Of a DNA stretch of 64,000 bases, positions 1-29,226 are shown piece after piece. The notes below the pieces were generated by a model that worked only from the letters and a program-made list of their open reading frames with translations, did no database searches and was not told where the DNA came from. The DNA comes from Amorphochlora amoebiformis (lineage: Eukaryota > Cercozoa > Chlorarachniophyceae), in contig BAAHQB010000350.1 in the NCBI GenBank assembly GCA_054601695.1, positions 1-64,000 of the forward strand, in the 5' to 3' direction. The first letter of the stretch is position 1. The number at the start of each line of letters is the position of its first letter. The position numbers and the translations under genes were made by a program.

Positions 1-640
1 CCTAGCCCTAACCCTAACCCTAACCCTAACCCTAACCCTAACCCTAACCCTAACCCTAACCCTAACCCTAACCCTAACCCTAACCCTAACCCTAACCCGA
101 CACCCTAACCCTAACCCTAACCCTAACCCTAACCCTAACCCGACACCCTAACCCGACACCCGACACCCTAACCCGACACCCTAACCCGACACCCGACACC
201 CTAACCCGACACCCTAACCCGACACCCTAACCCTAACCCGACACCCGACACCCTAACCCGACACCCTAACCCGACACCCTAACCCTAACCCTAACCCTAA
301 CCCGACACCCTAACCCTAACCCTAACCCTAACCCTAACCCGACACCCTAACCCTAACCCGACACCCTAACCCTAACCCTAACCCTAACCCTAACCCTAAC
401 CCTAACCCTAACCCGAAACCCTAACCCTAACCCTAACCCTAACCCTAACCCTAACCCTAACCCTAACCCTAACCCGACACCCTAACCCTAACCCTAACCC
501 TAACCCGACACCCTAACCCTAACCCGAAACCCGACACCGTAACCCGACACCGTTTCCCGACACCCTATTCCGACACTCTAACCCTAACACAACACCCTAA
601 CCCGACACCGTAACTAGACACCCTTACTCGACACCCTACA
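1..640. repeat. Telomeric repeat tract with CCGACA variant units
   Basis: The window opens with CCCTAA hexamers in the orientation expected at the left end of a chromosome (TTAGGG on the 3'-ending strand). From about 98 on, CCGACA variant units are interspersed singly or in pairs (for example around 130-260). After about 540 the array decays with point changes such as CCGACACCGT. Few or no perfect units remain past 640. Confidence 0.97.
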
Positions 641-960
641 CCGAACACCGAGGTCGCCTCACTGAGAAAGCGTGGCCGAGGGTGATTTCACACCGTGACA
701 CAGGGCGATGTCATACTGTGACATAGGGTGTTATCACACCGTGACATAGGTCACACACACCGTGACATGCGGTGATGTCACGCGTGACATGGGTTGATGT
801 CACACGTGACATGGGGTGATGTCACACCGTTACAGAAGATTCTAGAAGCGTGACATATGCGTACATATGCGTGACATACCCGGGTCATACCCGGGACATA
901 CCCTGATGTCACACCCGGTATGGTGGGTACTATACAATGTGGCTGAAGAATATTCTAGAA
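641..960. repeat. Subtelomeric satellite of roughly 20-24 bp palindromic units
   Basis: Between about 690 and 920 the sequence repeats a motif of the form GTGACATGGGGTGATGTCAC with small changes. Each unit is nearly self-complementary (GTGACAT...ATGTCAC). The units diverge toward the right and end near a TTCTAGAA-containing stretch. No coding signal is seen. Confidence 0.8.
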
Positions 961-1170
961 AGTTCGAGAAATATATATTTAGGTAAATTTGACGCCCTAA
1001 CCCAACATCCCACATTGGACACCCTCACCCGACACCCGACACCCTAATTCGACACCCTAACCTTATACCGACACGCTTACCCTTACACTAACCCGACGCC
1101 GTAATCTTGACCCTAGATTTAACCCTAACCGTAACCCTCACCCTAACCCGACACTCGACACCGATTCTTA
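961..1170. repeat. Degenerate telomere-like block
   Basis: A second stretch of decayed CCCTAA/CCGACA units (about 992-1165) lies inside the satellite. It looks like an older telomere tract or a copy carried by recombination. No gene is seen. Confidence 0.7.
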
Positions 1171-1339
1171 GGTACCTGATACAAAACATACACGTACAAT
1201 CTATTAGTGATAAAACCAAGTATGACATGAGTGCCTTGAAGTAGGGGGTCTTGGTCTAAATGATGATTGGTCTCCTTCGGTGGGAACGTTGCCGTACATG
1301 TCGTGTCACTCGTGTCGTTCCTTAGACACTTCAAGACCT

Positions 1340-1398
1340 GAGCAAATAACACCAGTATATATATATATATATAATATATATATATATATGTATGTGTA

Positions 1399-1469
<71 letters not shown>

Positions 1470-1583
1470 CAGTTCGAGAGAGAGACAGAGCAGGGGAAAG
1501 AGGCATGGCGCAAGAGAGCAAGAGAGAGCTCGACAGCGGAGAGCTCAAAAGTGCAGAGAGAGAGAGAGCTCGTGAGGGAGAAC

Positions 1584-1621
<38 letters not shown>

Positions 1622-1735
1622 CATATATATACATATATATAGAAGGTGAGAGAGAAAGAGGGAGACAGAGAAAAGAGAGAGCTCGAGAGATAATAGAGAG
1701 AGAGAGCTCGAGAGACAACAGAGAGAGAGAGAGCA
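1340..1735. repeat. (TA)n microsatellite followed by GA-rich repeat
   Basis: Two long (TA)n runs (about 1357-1466 and 1587-1640) flank and precede a purine-rich tract with repeated AGAGAGAGAGCTCGAGAGA-like units (about 1470-1735). Open frames here are simple-sequence artefacts. Confidence 0.9.
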
Positions 1736-1869
1736 TAATTGCGATGTTGCGTCGGATACAGTCTAATGAATAGTTGTGAGTGTATCTTATGAGTGTTGTT
1801 GAGGCTCTCGAATCTCTCAAGACCTTGTAGGGAATGGACTTCTTTATGCTTGAAACTTACACGATACAT

Positions 1870-1873
1870 ATCC

Positions 1874-1921
<48 letters not shown>

Positions 1922-1996
1922 TATGTTATGATACGTGTATATTAATATATATATATATATATATATATATGCGTATCATAATATGTATATATGTAT

Positions 1997-2047
<51 letters not shown>

Positions 2048-2091
2048 TATATATATATTTCTATACATATATCATATGTGCATATATATAT

Positions 2092-2165
<74 letters not shown>
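1870..2165. repeat. (TA)n/(CA)n microsatellite block
   Basis: Almost uninterrupted TA dinucleotides with a short CA run near 2092-2110. The Ile-Tyr frames that cross it are not genes. Confidence 0.9.
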
Positions 2166-2199
2166 CAGATATGACGTTGTGTGTGTGCGTGTGTGTATG

Positions 2200-2432
2200 T
2201 TCAAAAGAGATAGATTTAAAGGAGAGTGGAAGGTGAGAGGGGAACATAGTGTACCTTTTGATAGTGTCAAATAATGGTAATTCCAATTGTAGTGGACGGC
2301 AACTTGAGGAGATATGGAAGTCTTTCAGCCATCCACACATACAACTGTCTTCCCTACAATTGGAATTACCACTCTTAAACACTATCAAAAGCTAACCTAT
2401 GTTCCCCTCTCACCTTTCGCTTTCTTTTGAAT
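2200..2432. repeat. Imperfect inverted repeat (fold-back element, MITE-like)
   Basis: The left arm (2200-2292) and right arm (2354-2432) are reverse complements with several indels. Shared blocks include AAGGTGAGAGGGGAACATAG, CTTTTGATAGTGT and GGTAATTCCAATTGTAG. The 61-bp loop carries a segment (2317-2352) that recurs as a direct copy just outside the right arm (2440-2475). It could be a solo fold-back or MITE-type element; no target duplication is evident. Confidence 0.75.
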
Positions 2433-2550
2433 CTATGTGGAAGCCTTTCAGCCATCCACACAACCAACTGTCTTTCACGGATGACCTGTGCATATCGAAA
2501 GACACTACCCTTGTGTTATAAATTCTGATATTCTTTATATCATTCAGCGT

Positions 2551-2648
2551 TCACTAAATATGTTGACATAACTTGACACGTGACAAGCACTCGATTATTC
2601 ATTATAGCAACCACTAAATATGTTAACCTAATTTGACACGTGACAACA

Positions 2649-2726
<78 letters not shown>

Positions 2727-2850
2727 CTGTTGGTGGGGCCGACTAAGCCACAATTTTTGCCCTCCAGAATGAAAAGCGTCGCGCAAAAGACTACGATGTA
2801 ACCCTAACCCTAACCCTAACCCTTACTCGATTATTCATTATAGCAACCTT
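2551..2850. repeat. 60-bp direct duplication, (TA)n run and short interstitial telomere repeat
   Basis: The segment starting CACTAAATATGTT at 2552 is repeated at 2612. The linker CTCGATTATTCATTATAGCAACC (here split over 2589-2611) reappears at about 2825. Between them are a (TA)n tract (2650-2724) and an interstitial block of three to four CCCTAA units at 2799-2822. Nothing between 2850 and 3400 looks coding. Confidence 0.75.
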
Positions 2851-3408
2851 ACAACTTCACCAACCCCAAAAAAGACCCTCCTACAATATATTGAAATTTG
2901 TTGTCTGTTTGTATCTAAACCTACCATTCGGCCATTTCCCACTAGAAAATGATGCGTGGCTGAAATAACACAGAATATGAAAACTCGCCCTCCAGCACTG
3001 TTTACCACTCACCAGAAACTTCTTCCCTCTTGATTATTGTTCACGAGCACACTAACTTTGGCGCATGAGTCCCCTTTGTATCAATCTATTGTAATTGGAC
3101 TTCCCCTTTCCCTGTGCACCCATTTAGGGCGACTTGTCACTTGTCAGTGGTCGCTGAGCACATTGCAGCCGGGCCCAAGCCGACAAATTAGATAAATGAT
3201 GAGTTTTGGGTGAATTCACCTTATTCATGACCAACGCTGACACATGCGGCATGGCAGTCTATCCCATCGTGCGCTCGACGTAGACGCCCTGGTCACGTTG
3301 CGCGACCTCCCGCTGATTTTTCTCTCTCTCCCCCCATGATATTCTGGTGCGTATAGGATGTAGGGAGAATAGATGATCGGAGAAAAAAAAAAACTTCTGG
3401 GCTGCCAG

Positions 3409-3972
3409 CTCCGCCCGCCTGCCTCGCCCGGGCATCTGTTCAACAAACGGGAATCCATCCTAGTGGATAGCCTCGACAAGCGCCTCGCAGCGAAAGAAAC
3501 TGTGGCTCAAATGCAGGTGACTTGTAATCTAATCTCTCCGCTGTGATGTACACCCTCATCTGTTGATGTTCCAGAGCTGATCAAACGACCCTTTGAGTTT
3601 CACTCGAAGGACGAGCGGGGTTGCCCTTTTGATCCTTTTGATCGCCTGCCCCATCCACCGGCTCCGCCCGCCTTCCCGCCCGCCTTCCCCGCCCACCTTC
3701 CCCGCCCGCCGGACCCGCCACAAGATGTCCGCGCGAGGAAAGGTCGAGGCAATCATGAAATCGAATCCACGAGGTGTTTCGCTGACTTTTCATCATATTT
3801 CGGTGCAGGTAAAGGATGAGTCGAAGTCTCCTGCGCAATATCTTGAGGATTGAACCGGGGCCGAGGTCCAAAAATGGCCTGGGAAAGTCAGCAGAGAAAT
3901 ATGGGTGAAAGAAAGCTTAAGGCACTTGATATAGCCGGAATCATCTGGCAGACTTATCAAGAGAAGATATGA
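3409..3972 (+). CDS. Tentative multi-exon gene, unrecognised product
   Basis: I do not recognise this product. Three phase-compatible exons can be read: 3409-3516, 3577-3808 and 3848-3972. The first contains FNKRESILVDSLDKRLAAKE, which looks like an amphipathic helix. The second begins LIKRPFEFHSKDERG and carries a Pro-rich run. The third ends with a TGA at 3970-3972 after WQTYQEKI. The second intron would be only 39 nt. GC content is clearly higher than in the flanking DNA. A further possible exon in another frame (about 4018-4106, with NGLQKELLHQ before a GTGTAT donor) suggests the 3' end may be wrong. The 5' end is not identified. Confidence 0.3.
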
Positions 3973-4234
3973 TAAAACTCATTGGGTTTGGAGCTGCAGT
4001 CCTCATCCTCAGTGCGAAAGAGAGCTTGAGAACTCGTCTGACCTCATCATATGCCCGCCGGCTTACACTAACATCAATGGGCTTCAAAAAGAACTATTGC
4101 ATCAGGTGTATTCATGCACAGAAATACACTCATATTTGCTATTTTTCTTGTGCTGCTTAAATCTTCTTTTTGACCTTTACATCAAAACATTTTATCACGT
4201 GTGAACATTGCACTTAAAAATGTACTTGTAAATT

Positions 4235-4318
4235 TTGGACACAGATATCTTTATAATATATGAGTATATATATACAATTATATATGTGCTAGATATGTGC
4301 AGTGTGTGTCGTATTTAT

Positions 4319-4382
<64 letters not shown>

Positions 4383-4560
4383 TATATTATATTTTATATA
4401 CATATATATATATATATATATGTACATATGTATATATACAAAAATATATTACATATATATATATATACATATATATATATATTTATATATATATATATAT
4501 ATTTATATTTATTTTTTTATATATATATATATATATATGTATGTATATGTATATGTATGT
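4235..4560. repeat. (CA)n and (TA)n microsatellite block
   Basis: A CA run at about 4318-4342 passes into TA runs up to 4560. The stretch 4600-4800 between this and the transposon shows no supported gene. Confidence 0.85.
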
Positions 4561-5376
4561 ATGTCTATATAAGCACATGCAAGAGTGAAGGTTTAGGCAG
4601 CGATGAATGATCTTTATCAGATGGCGAGTGGAAGGAAGCATGAATTCAATGTTGATGGATCCGGGTCTATGGTGGAAACGTCTCAAGATGTAATGAGCTA
4701 GATGAGCATCAAATAATAAGATAAAGTCATAAGCTGGGTCCATTCAACTCCATTGTAAACCCAATTGCATGTAACTTTCAGTTTAATTTTTGTGAAAATT
4801 ACTAGAGACCTTGTTAAGTAGCGATGTTCGCCGATTCTGATTGATCGATTTAAGTTAGTAGTATAATCGTAAATTAACTCTGTCAGAATCGATGCCTGAA
4901 TGATAAAATTCGCCTTAAATTATTAAATAATTTAATATACATGTATGTATAATAATTTATTACATGTACTAGATGTAATATAATATTAAAATTCAGTACT
5001 CACCGTTTGGGTAAATGTACTATAAATTTTATATAATAAATATTAATTAAAAATTATATATTTAATATTAAATTAAATTACTAAAGTTTATTATAAATTA
5101 TTCACGTATATAGTCTAGATAGTACTAGTAAAATTACCGACGGTATAAATTTATCTAGATTTTTAATAATATGATTCATCATATCTCCATACATGTAATA
5201 ATACTATAATAAATTGTATGTCGATATCATGATATTTAATATTATCAGACTGTATAATATATATATATATATACATGTATATGTATATATATATATACTA
5301 GATATATATGTATATATATTCTAGATATTTATAATATATATTTAATATTATCATATTAAATATAATAATATATATA

Positions 5377-5407
<31 letters not shown>

Positions 5408-5417
5408 TATTTTTTAT

Positions 5418-5449
<32 letters not shown>

Positions 5450-5461
5450 GATATATATTAT

Positions 5462-5497
<36 letters not shown>

Positions 5498-5691
5498 TAG
5501 TATATGATGTACACAGTATTGTATTTGTTTAATATAATTTAATATACAACCTAAATAATATTATAACATATTTAATTATATACATATGTACATATTATAT
5601 ATATATATATATATAACATACAATATATATAATATACATATATATATATATATATATATTTAATATATATATATATATATCTATATATATA

Positions 5692-5742
<51 letters not shown>

Positions 5743-5865
5743 GTATATACATTATGCATTTATATGTATATATTGAAGTTAATGTAAAAGAAATATTTTA
5801 ATATAGGTAAACATTAGCACCTTTGAACACATGTACACCCGCAAACTTAACACAATTTATGTTTA

Positions 5866-6739
5866 TTATAACAGAAGTAACGCAGCCGTTTTCTTCTTGT
5901 AGCGACCGACAGCTGCGAACTCTTCTGCGTTTGAGTCGGAGTCATCCCCGACCGTCTCTTCCTTCTCTTTAATCTTCTTGAACCAGAAGCCAATGAACTT
6001 GTCGAGCTTAAAAAGCGTGTACTCTAGCGGTGAGTATTCTTCTGGAATTGGAACTGAAAATTCCACCTCAATGGGGGGCAAGGGCTTCTCTTTTAGTGTC
6101 ACGAACCCTGACTTGGCTTGAGCGAAAATACTTGGAGGGAGCTTCCTTAGCATATCCGCAACAGGAGGTGAGATGATCTTCCTCACGTGAACCATGCGAA
6201 TGGCGTTTTTTACCGTTAGCTTCATAGAAGTGTTGTTATTGCCCTTATTGAAGAATATAAACAACCCGTCGACGGTAGCACCAGCGAGTTCGGAGCTGCA
6301 GTGTAGGTAGAAGGGGGGGTCAAACGCTTGTGCAGAAATATCTTTGATGTGTTGCAGTTTCTTCTCATTGGCAAGCTTGAGAAGTTCCTCTTCTGAAAGC
6401 TCAGCTGCAGACGGTTTACTCGCAGCCGCAGCCGGCTCCGGGTAGCTATCCGCATCTGGTACGTCCATAAGACTTTTTTCCTTACGCGGCTGCTTTCCTA
6501 GTCGACCATCATCATTGTCATCAGCATTTCGCTTGCGATATGATGACCCAAAGTTCTTCACCATCGTGAGAGTCACGTTTGGAAACGCTGGCAGGATCAT
6601 GGTTTCCCATATGTGTTTCCACATGTGGGCTTTGGCCTGCTCAGGGACGGTTTTAATCGCAGTTATTACGATATTCTTCTGAACGGTAGACACTACTAGA
6701 CAGACCGCGTGTCTTCTTCTCTGCAACTTTTGAAGGCAT
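5866..6739 (-). CDS. Transposon accessory ORF, unrecognised
   Basis: An uninterrupted frame from about 6726 to the TAA at 5868-5866 codes some 280 residues. The middle is Ala/Glu/Lys-rich with an RKRN basic patch. The C-terminal half (for example LEYTLFKLDKFIGFWFKKIK) looks globular, and the end is KKKTAALLLL. A good ATG lies at 6739-6737 in a different frame (MPSKVAEKKTRG), so either a short 5' intron or a frameshift separates it from the main frame. An AATAAA on the minus strand overlaps the stop. In PIF/Harbinger elements the second protein is usually a Myb/SANT-type DNA-binding protein. I cannot see a clear Myb domain, although the segment KAHMWKHIWETMILPAFPNV could be a helix-rich DNA-binding region. 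Function is therefore left open. Confidence 0.7.
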
Positions 6740-6852
6740 GTTTCCCAGGCTTAGTTGGTGACGTTTGGCGGTTTGAGGTTTGTATTCAAGAGAGGCGTTT
6801 GGAAATGTTTCTATCTTTTCGGGTGTAGAAATTAAGGTATTATTACCAGGAT

Positions 6853-7135
6853 TATTTGCCGATGATTTGCCGATGATTTGCCGATGATTTGCCGATGATT
6901 TGCCGATTATTTAGTCGTCGGATTCAAGTATATTTACCTAAACCAACAAACATTCGGAACCCACAGACGCCAGATATGAAGGCTCGAGCGCCAGCTGATG
7001 GGGCCTGTGAAAGTCCGGAGTTTCTAGCGCCTGTCCCTTCCATGAAAACGGTAATTAAGCGTTTTTCATCCGATTATTTGCAGATGATTGGCAGATGAGT
7101 TGCCGATTATTCGCGGATGAATTTTCGATGATAAA
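6853..7135. repeat. 11-bp tandem repeat GCCGATGATTT in the transposon core
   Basis: About six copies of GCCGATGATTT run from 6858 to 6925. Decayed relatives (GATTATTTGCAGATGATTGGCAGATGAG) follow at 7070-7130. They lie between the two divergent ORFs, where promoters or transposase-binding sites would be expected. Confidence 0.75.
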
Positions 7136-7177
7136 ATTCAGATAAATGAATTTTTTTTCAGGATGAAAAAATCAAAG

Positions 7178-8499
7178 GATATATTCCCATTACTTCAACC
7201 GCTTCAACGAGAGCGCCTTCAACAGCAATCTTGGTCTCAGCCTCCAAGAGTGCTGCTATGCAGTCGACAAATATTGTGGTCAAAGGACTGGTGTTTCCTG
7301 TCTCGATTTCTTGATGGCACTGCAGCACTTCGCTTGGAAGTATCCAGAAGGGCACTACGGCGGTACGATCTGGAAGATGTGTCGACAAAAGCACTCTGAG
7401 AAGGTGTGGAGGACTCTCAGTATTGTAGAGGCTTTCATGGACGAGATCAAGTTCGAGAACCGGCTGAAATCTGCCATCTTCATAGACGGACCGGATGCTT
7501 ACTGCAGTATGCACACTGATTCATCAGATTTCATGATAAATCGTCCAAGTGGAAGCGAAGAAACACTACACTTACAAGAGGCGGAAATTCGCCATGAGGT
7601 ATGCGATCGCCGTTGCTGCCAACACTGGGGATGTGTGCTGGCTATCGTCTGGACATCCTGCGGGGACCATTTCGGACCTAAACATTAACCGAAGAGAGGG
7701 ACTGGTGGAAGGGTTGCAGTTCTTCGAGCGTGTGGGGGCTGATGGCGCTTATCTCTGCAGGAGAGATCCCATGTACAAATGTCCTCATCGCAAACCAAGA
7801 GGCGGTGAGCTCACTGAGCAACAAATTCGTGAAAACGATGCTTTCGGTAATTACCGTTCGATCGTCGAGAACGTCTTCGCTCGCGTAAAACAGTTTGCGT
7901 GTATGACGAGGTGGCGTCATAATAGGGAACGACATTCTATAGTCGCTCGTTTCGTTTTCCAACTCATCCAAATCAAGCAGAAGTTCCGGCCAATTCGAAG
8001 ATTGGGCCTATCCAAGAAAGAGCACGAAGAGCTTGCTGCAGCCAATTGGAGAGCTGCTGAACTCCACGGTGTTCCAGCTATTGTACCCGAGGCAAAACGA
8101 ACGCGAAGACGACCCCGAGAACGCAAGAATCAACCAAGACTCGGGCGAAGACGTAAGGCTGCAAGGATTGCTCGCATCCCTCGCGGTGAAATCAAAATTG
8201 GTTCAGGTTCTGGTGACGACGCTGATGAAGCCGACACCTCCTGTAACTCTTACATCCAACCCGGAGATCCACTATCATCGGACACTGACTCAGGTTCCTC
8301 GGGGCGAGAAATTGCGAACGACACGGCGGTAGAAACTGATTATGGGATCTCTGAAGATAGGATTAAAGCTACCAGAGGCAGGGCTCCTCGCATGGCCAAG
8401 GTGGGAGCTCTTTTGGGTATGCGTGCTGCTAGCCTTCATGGTGAGAAAGTGGATCGGTTACTGCGCAGGAAGGCCCGACGAAATAGGCGCAAGACTTAA
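7178..8499 (+). CDS. DDE transposase of PIF/Harbinger type (DDE_Tnp_4-like)
   Basis: This would cut and rejoin the ends of the surrounding element. One exon can be read at 7178-7506 and the next at 7550-8499; a 43-nt intron (GTATGC...CCAAG) restores the frame as DAYC|MEAKKHYTYK. The family landmarks appear in order: an N-terminal helical region with TGVSCLDFLMALQHFAWKYP, first catalytic Asp in FIDGPD (7485-7487), second Asp in HPAGTISDLNI (about 7675), and Glu in NYRSIVENVFARVKQF (7867-7869). A basic C-terminal tail follows. The spacing fits a DDE triad. A TAA at 8497-8499 is followed by AATAAA near 8524. The 5' end is unresolved: an ATG exon at about 6975-7050 (MKARAPADG) is possible but its phase does not join cleanly. 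All three acidic residues being present argues that it may be functional. Confidence 0.82.
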
Positions 8500-8570
8500 T
8501 ATATGCATGTATGAAAACACACACAATAAAATTATATCTCATTTATTAAACTGCACATCTTTTTGATTAT

Positions 8571-8850
<280 letters not shown>

Positions 8851-9502
8851 TTAATTACTAAGACTGACAGTATTAAATTTAATAATCATAGAGTGACTAA
8901 TGTCAAATAATATTTGTGTCTGATTCTGACATAATTTATTAGCCTAAATACTAATAATTATTAACTATAGCTACTAAGATCAAAGTAATAATTAACTACT
9001 AAGATTAAAGTTTAAAAAAAAAATTAACTTGCTGAATACTACTTAAAAATTAATAATCTAGATAATTATCAATGATACAGATGATGAATTTCTAGCCTAT
9101 GGCATTATACTACTATAATAATTACTATGATCATAGTATAAATTACAACTTGAGTCTTTAAAAGTAACTAAGTATTAACGGTCGATGACCGCTTTTGACT
9201 TATCATGTAAGCTGAGAAAATTGGTTGACATCGCTACTTAACAAGGTCTTAGAATGAACCTGTGTGATGATTTTATTGAGACTAGTGAGATATAATTGTG
9301 CGCGCGTCTGGTGGCTTATGTGAACATTAAGCTCAGAAATTCAGTCAAAATGCTACTTATGAAAGCCCTTATTTCAGCATTTTTGTCATCTCATCCGGAA
9401 TGGAAATTGTGTTGTGGTAGTATTGTATACCCAGCTGATGATATGTGTCTAGGTGTATGTGTATCTAGTCTAGCTAGTGTATTTTCAATTTATATATATC
9501 TA

Positions 9503-9542
<40 letters not shown>

Positions 9543-9762
9543 ATATATCAGGCATCATTAGTAATCTAGTACTGACACAGATATGATGCGCATGATGGAT
9601 ATAATTAAGATTATAAATTGAGTCGAGATATCGATATTCTAGAGATATGGTTCCAGCGCTTTGCAATCTAGGCAATCTAGGCAATGCTACATTCAGACTA
9701 GTCGGACACACTGCTTATGACAGTCACATGCGTTGTAAGTTAATAATTAATGATATTGGAAA

Positions 9763-27257
<17,495 letters not shown>

Positions 27258-27541
27258 GGCGTGCTCGTTCGCGAAAAATCACTCGATATCGCTACTCGGC
27301 CCCACCTTCGCGTCCATGCACCTCCGACGGTGCTGCGTTTCAAGGCGTTTTACTATAGTTTCGATGAATTGTCGATAATAATGCTTCGAATGTATTTGGT
27401 CGAAATCGCCCAAAAACATCTTTGGAATAGAAAGAGCGCTCACCCGAAAAATTCTTTTAGAGAAAAACAGCTTTCGCCTGCCGCCCGTCTAGCCGCACCC
27501 CCCGCCTATCAAGACGCGGGACCCTGACAAACTCCCTCCAT
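27258..27541. promoter_or_regulatory. Putative bidirectional promoter
   Basis: This 284-bp space separates the ATG of the minus-strand kinase-like gene (27257) from the ATG of the plus-strand CaaX gene (27542). It is GC-richer than the introns and has no (TA)n. No TATA box is obvious. The role is inferred from position only. Confidence 0.45.
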
Positions 27542-28717
27542 ATGGCTGAAACACAAAATATGGTGCTCCCGTTATCACCCTCGTACTCCAGGTCCAGGTC
27601 GACTCCTTTGGCAGCGGTATCGAAGACACTAGTTACAATCCAACACATTTTAAGACACCAACAACACGAACACCAACGCCATGTTTTTAACTAAACATGC
27701 TTCTTTGTTTAAATTCAGGTGGATTACCAGAAGATGGTAGCCGCGGTGAGTGTCCAGGTCGGAAGCATTTGATCTATATTTGCAGAATTGGGGACAGAGA
27801 ATGGGTTTTTATTCCGGGTTTGTTGGCATCATAAAAGGCTTAATGTGATAAACCCTTGGGCAGATTGCATCAATTCTCTGGAATATCCATGGAGGTTGCA
27901 TTTGTGAAGTGGGCATGGTTTAAAAGGTCGTTTCACGATGCATCACTTGAAATGTGATGATCAGATAGCAAAAATAAAGCAAGCCATGCAGGAGCTACGG
28001 GAGGCAAACGAGGAGACGGTAGCGAGCATTACTGTAACTCATTCATTAGGGATTTCCATCTCATATCGCTTATCTGAATGTTACACATGTTGGTGTTTGT
28101 TCTCTAGACGGAGCTCATGGAGGAGGAGATTCGGGAGGTGTGTGGTCGGAACATCAATCTCGAAACCGATATCGCCTCAAACCAGGTCAAGATCCCTCTT
28201 CGATAACAAGTTGTAACCATCACTTAGCAGAGTGTTAACCACCCAGCACGCCCTGCGAAAGAATACCAAGCGACTGCGTGGATCGTCATTGGCCACCCTC
28301 AAGCATCAACTCAAGGCAATTAACGAAATAAGTTGTGCAACTCTCGAATGCGAACATAAAGATCCCTTCAACCTGTACGTGTCAAGTCTTTCACGTTTGC
28401 TTCCAATAATGCCAGCTCAAAACCCTGGAAGGTACTCAAATTGGCTTGAAGAACCAGATACGAGGTATGCATTTGCTCAAGCGTCCGTACCATAGTGCGA
28501 AAATGTGAATGACGTTCTATTGAATTCTTAGAGCTGGAGCGTGGCTTCGCGAATTCCGAGGCCAAAATGCGACTCGAGATGCAACGCAACATTAACCTTC
28601 GCTGCAGGATTACTAAGGTTTATTTTATGATCATGTGTACAAATGCAAATGTAATATTTACAAATACCGGTAAGGTTAACATTTACCTGTTAACTCCTAC
28701 AATGCATGGACATTATG

Positions 28718-28772
<55 letters not shown>

Positions 28773-29091
28773 ATGTGTATTGATGTACATACATATTGAT
28801 TGATATACATATATGTTATGTTTGTATAAATATGTAATGTTCTTTTCACAGGCGGAGAAGTTACATAAGGTATTAGCTCGTCGTTTTGAGAAGCAATCTA
28901 GGACACAGGTGCGAATTCTCGAAATCTTAAACTTCAAATTGCACCGCAGAGAAGTGATGTTCTGTAACAGGATCACGAGCTCAAGACCCTGCAGCACAAG
29001 CTGGCGGCTTCGAGGAAGGCAGAAAGGCGGGTTAGCCAGGTCTGGATCTCATATCATATACCCTAGTACATACACCACACGAATAAAATAA

Positions 29092-29146
<55 letters not shown>

Positions 29147-29184
29147 GTATAATGTGTGTATATATATATATATATGTATATATA

Positions 29185-29226
<42 letters not shown>

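Noticed and set aside
1280-2388. Overlapping Ile-Tyr-rich open frames on both strands
   Set aside because: They are translations of (TA)n and GA-rich repeats with no start context or splice partners.
28406-28427. 16-nt microexon (LKTLE) in the CaaX gene
   Set aside because: A direct join of 28331 to 28532 keeps the frame without it, so the simpler model was kept.
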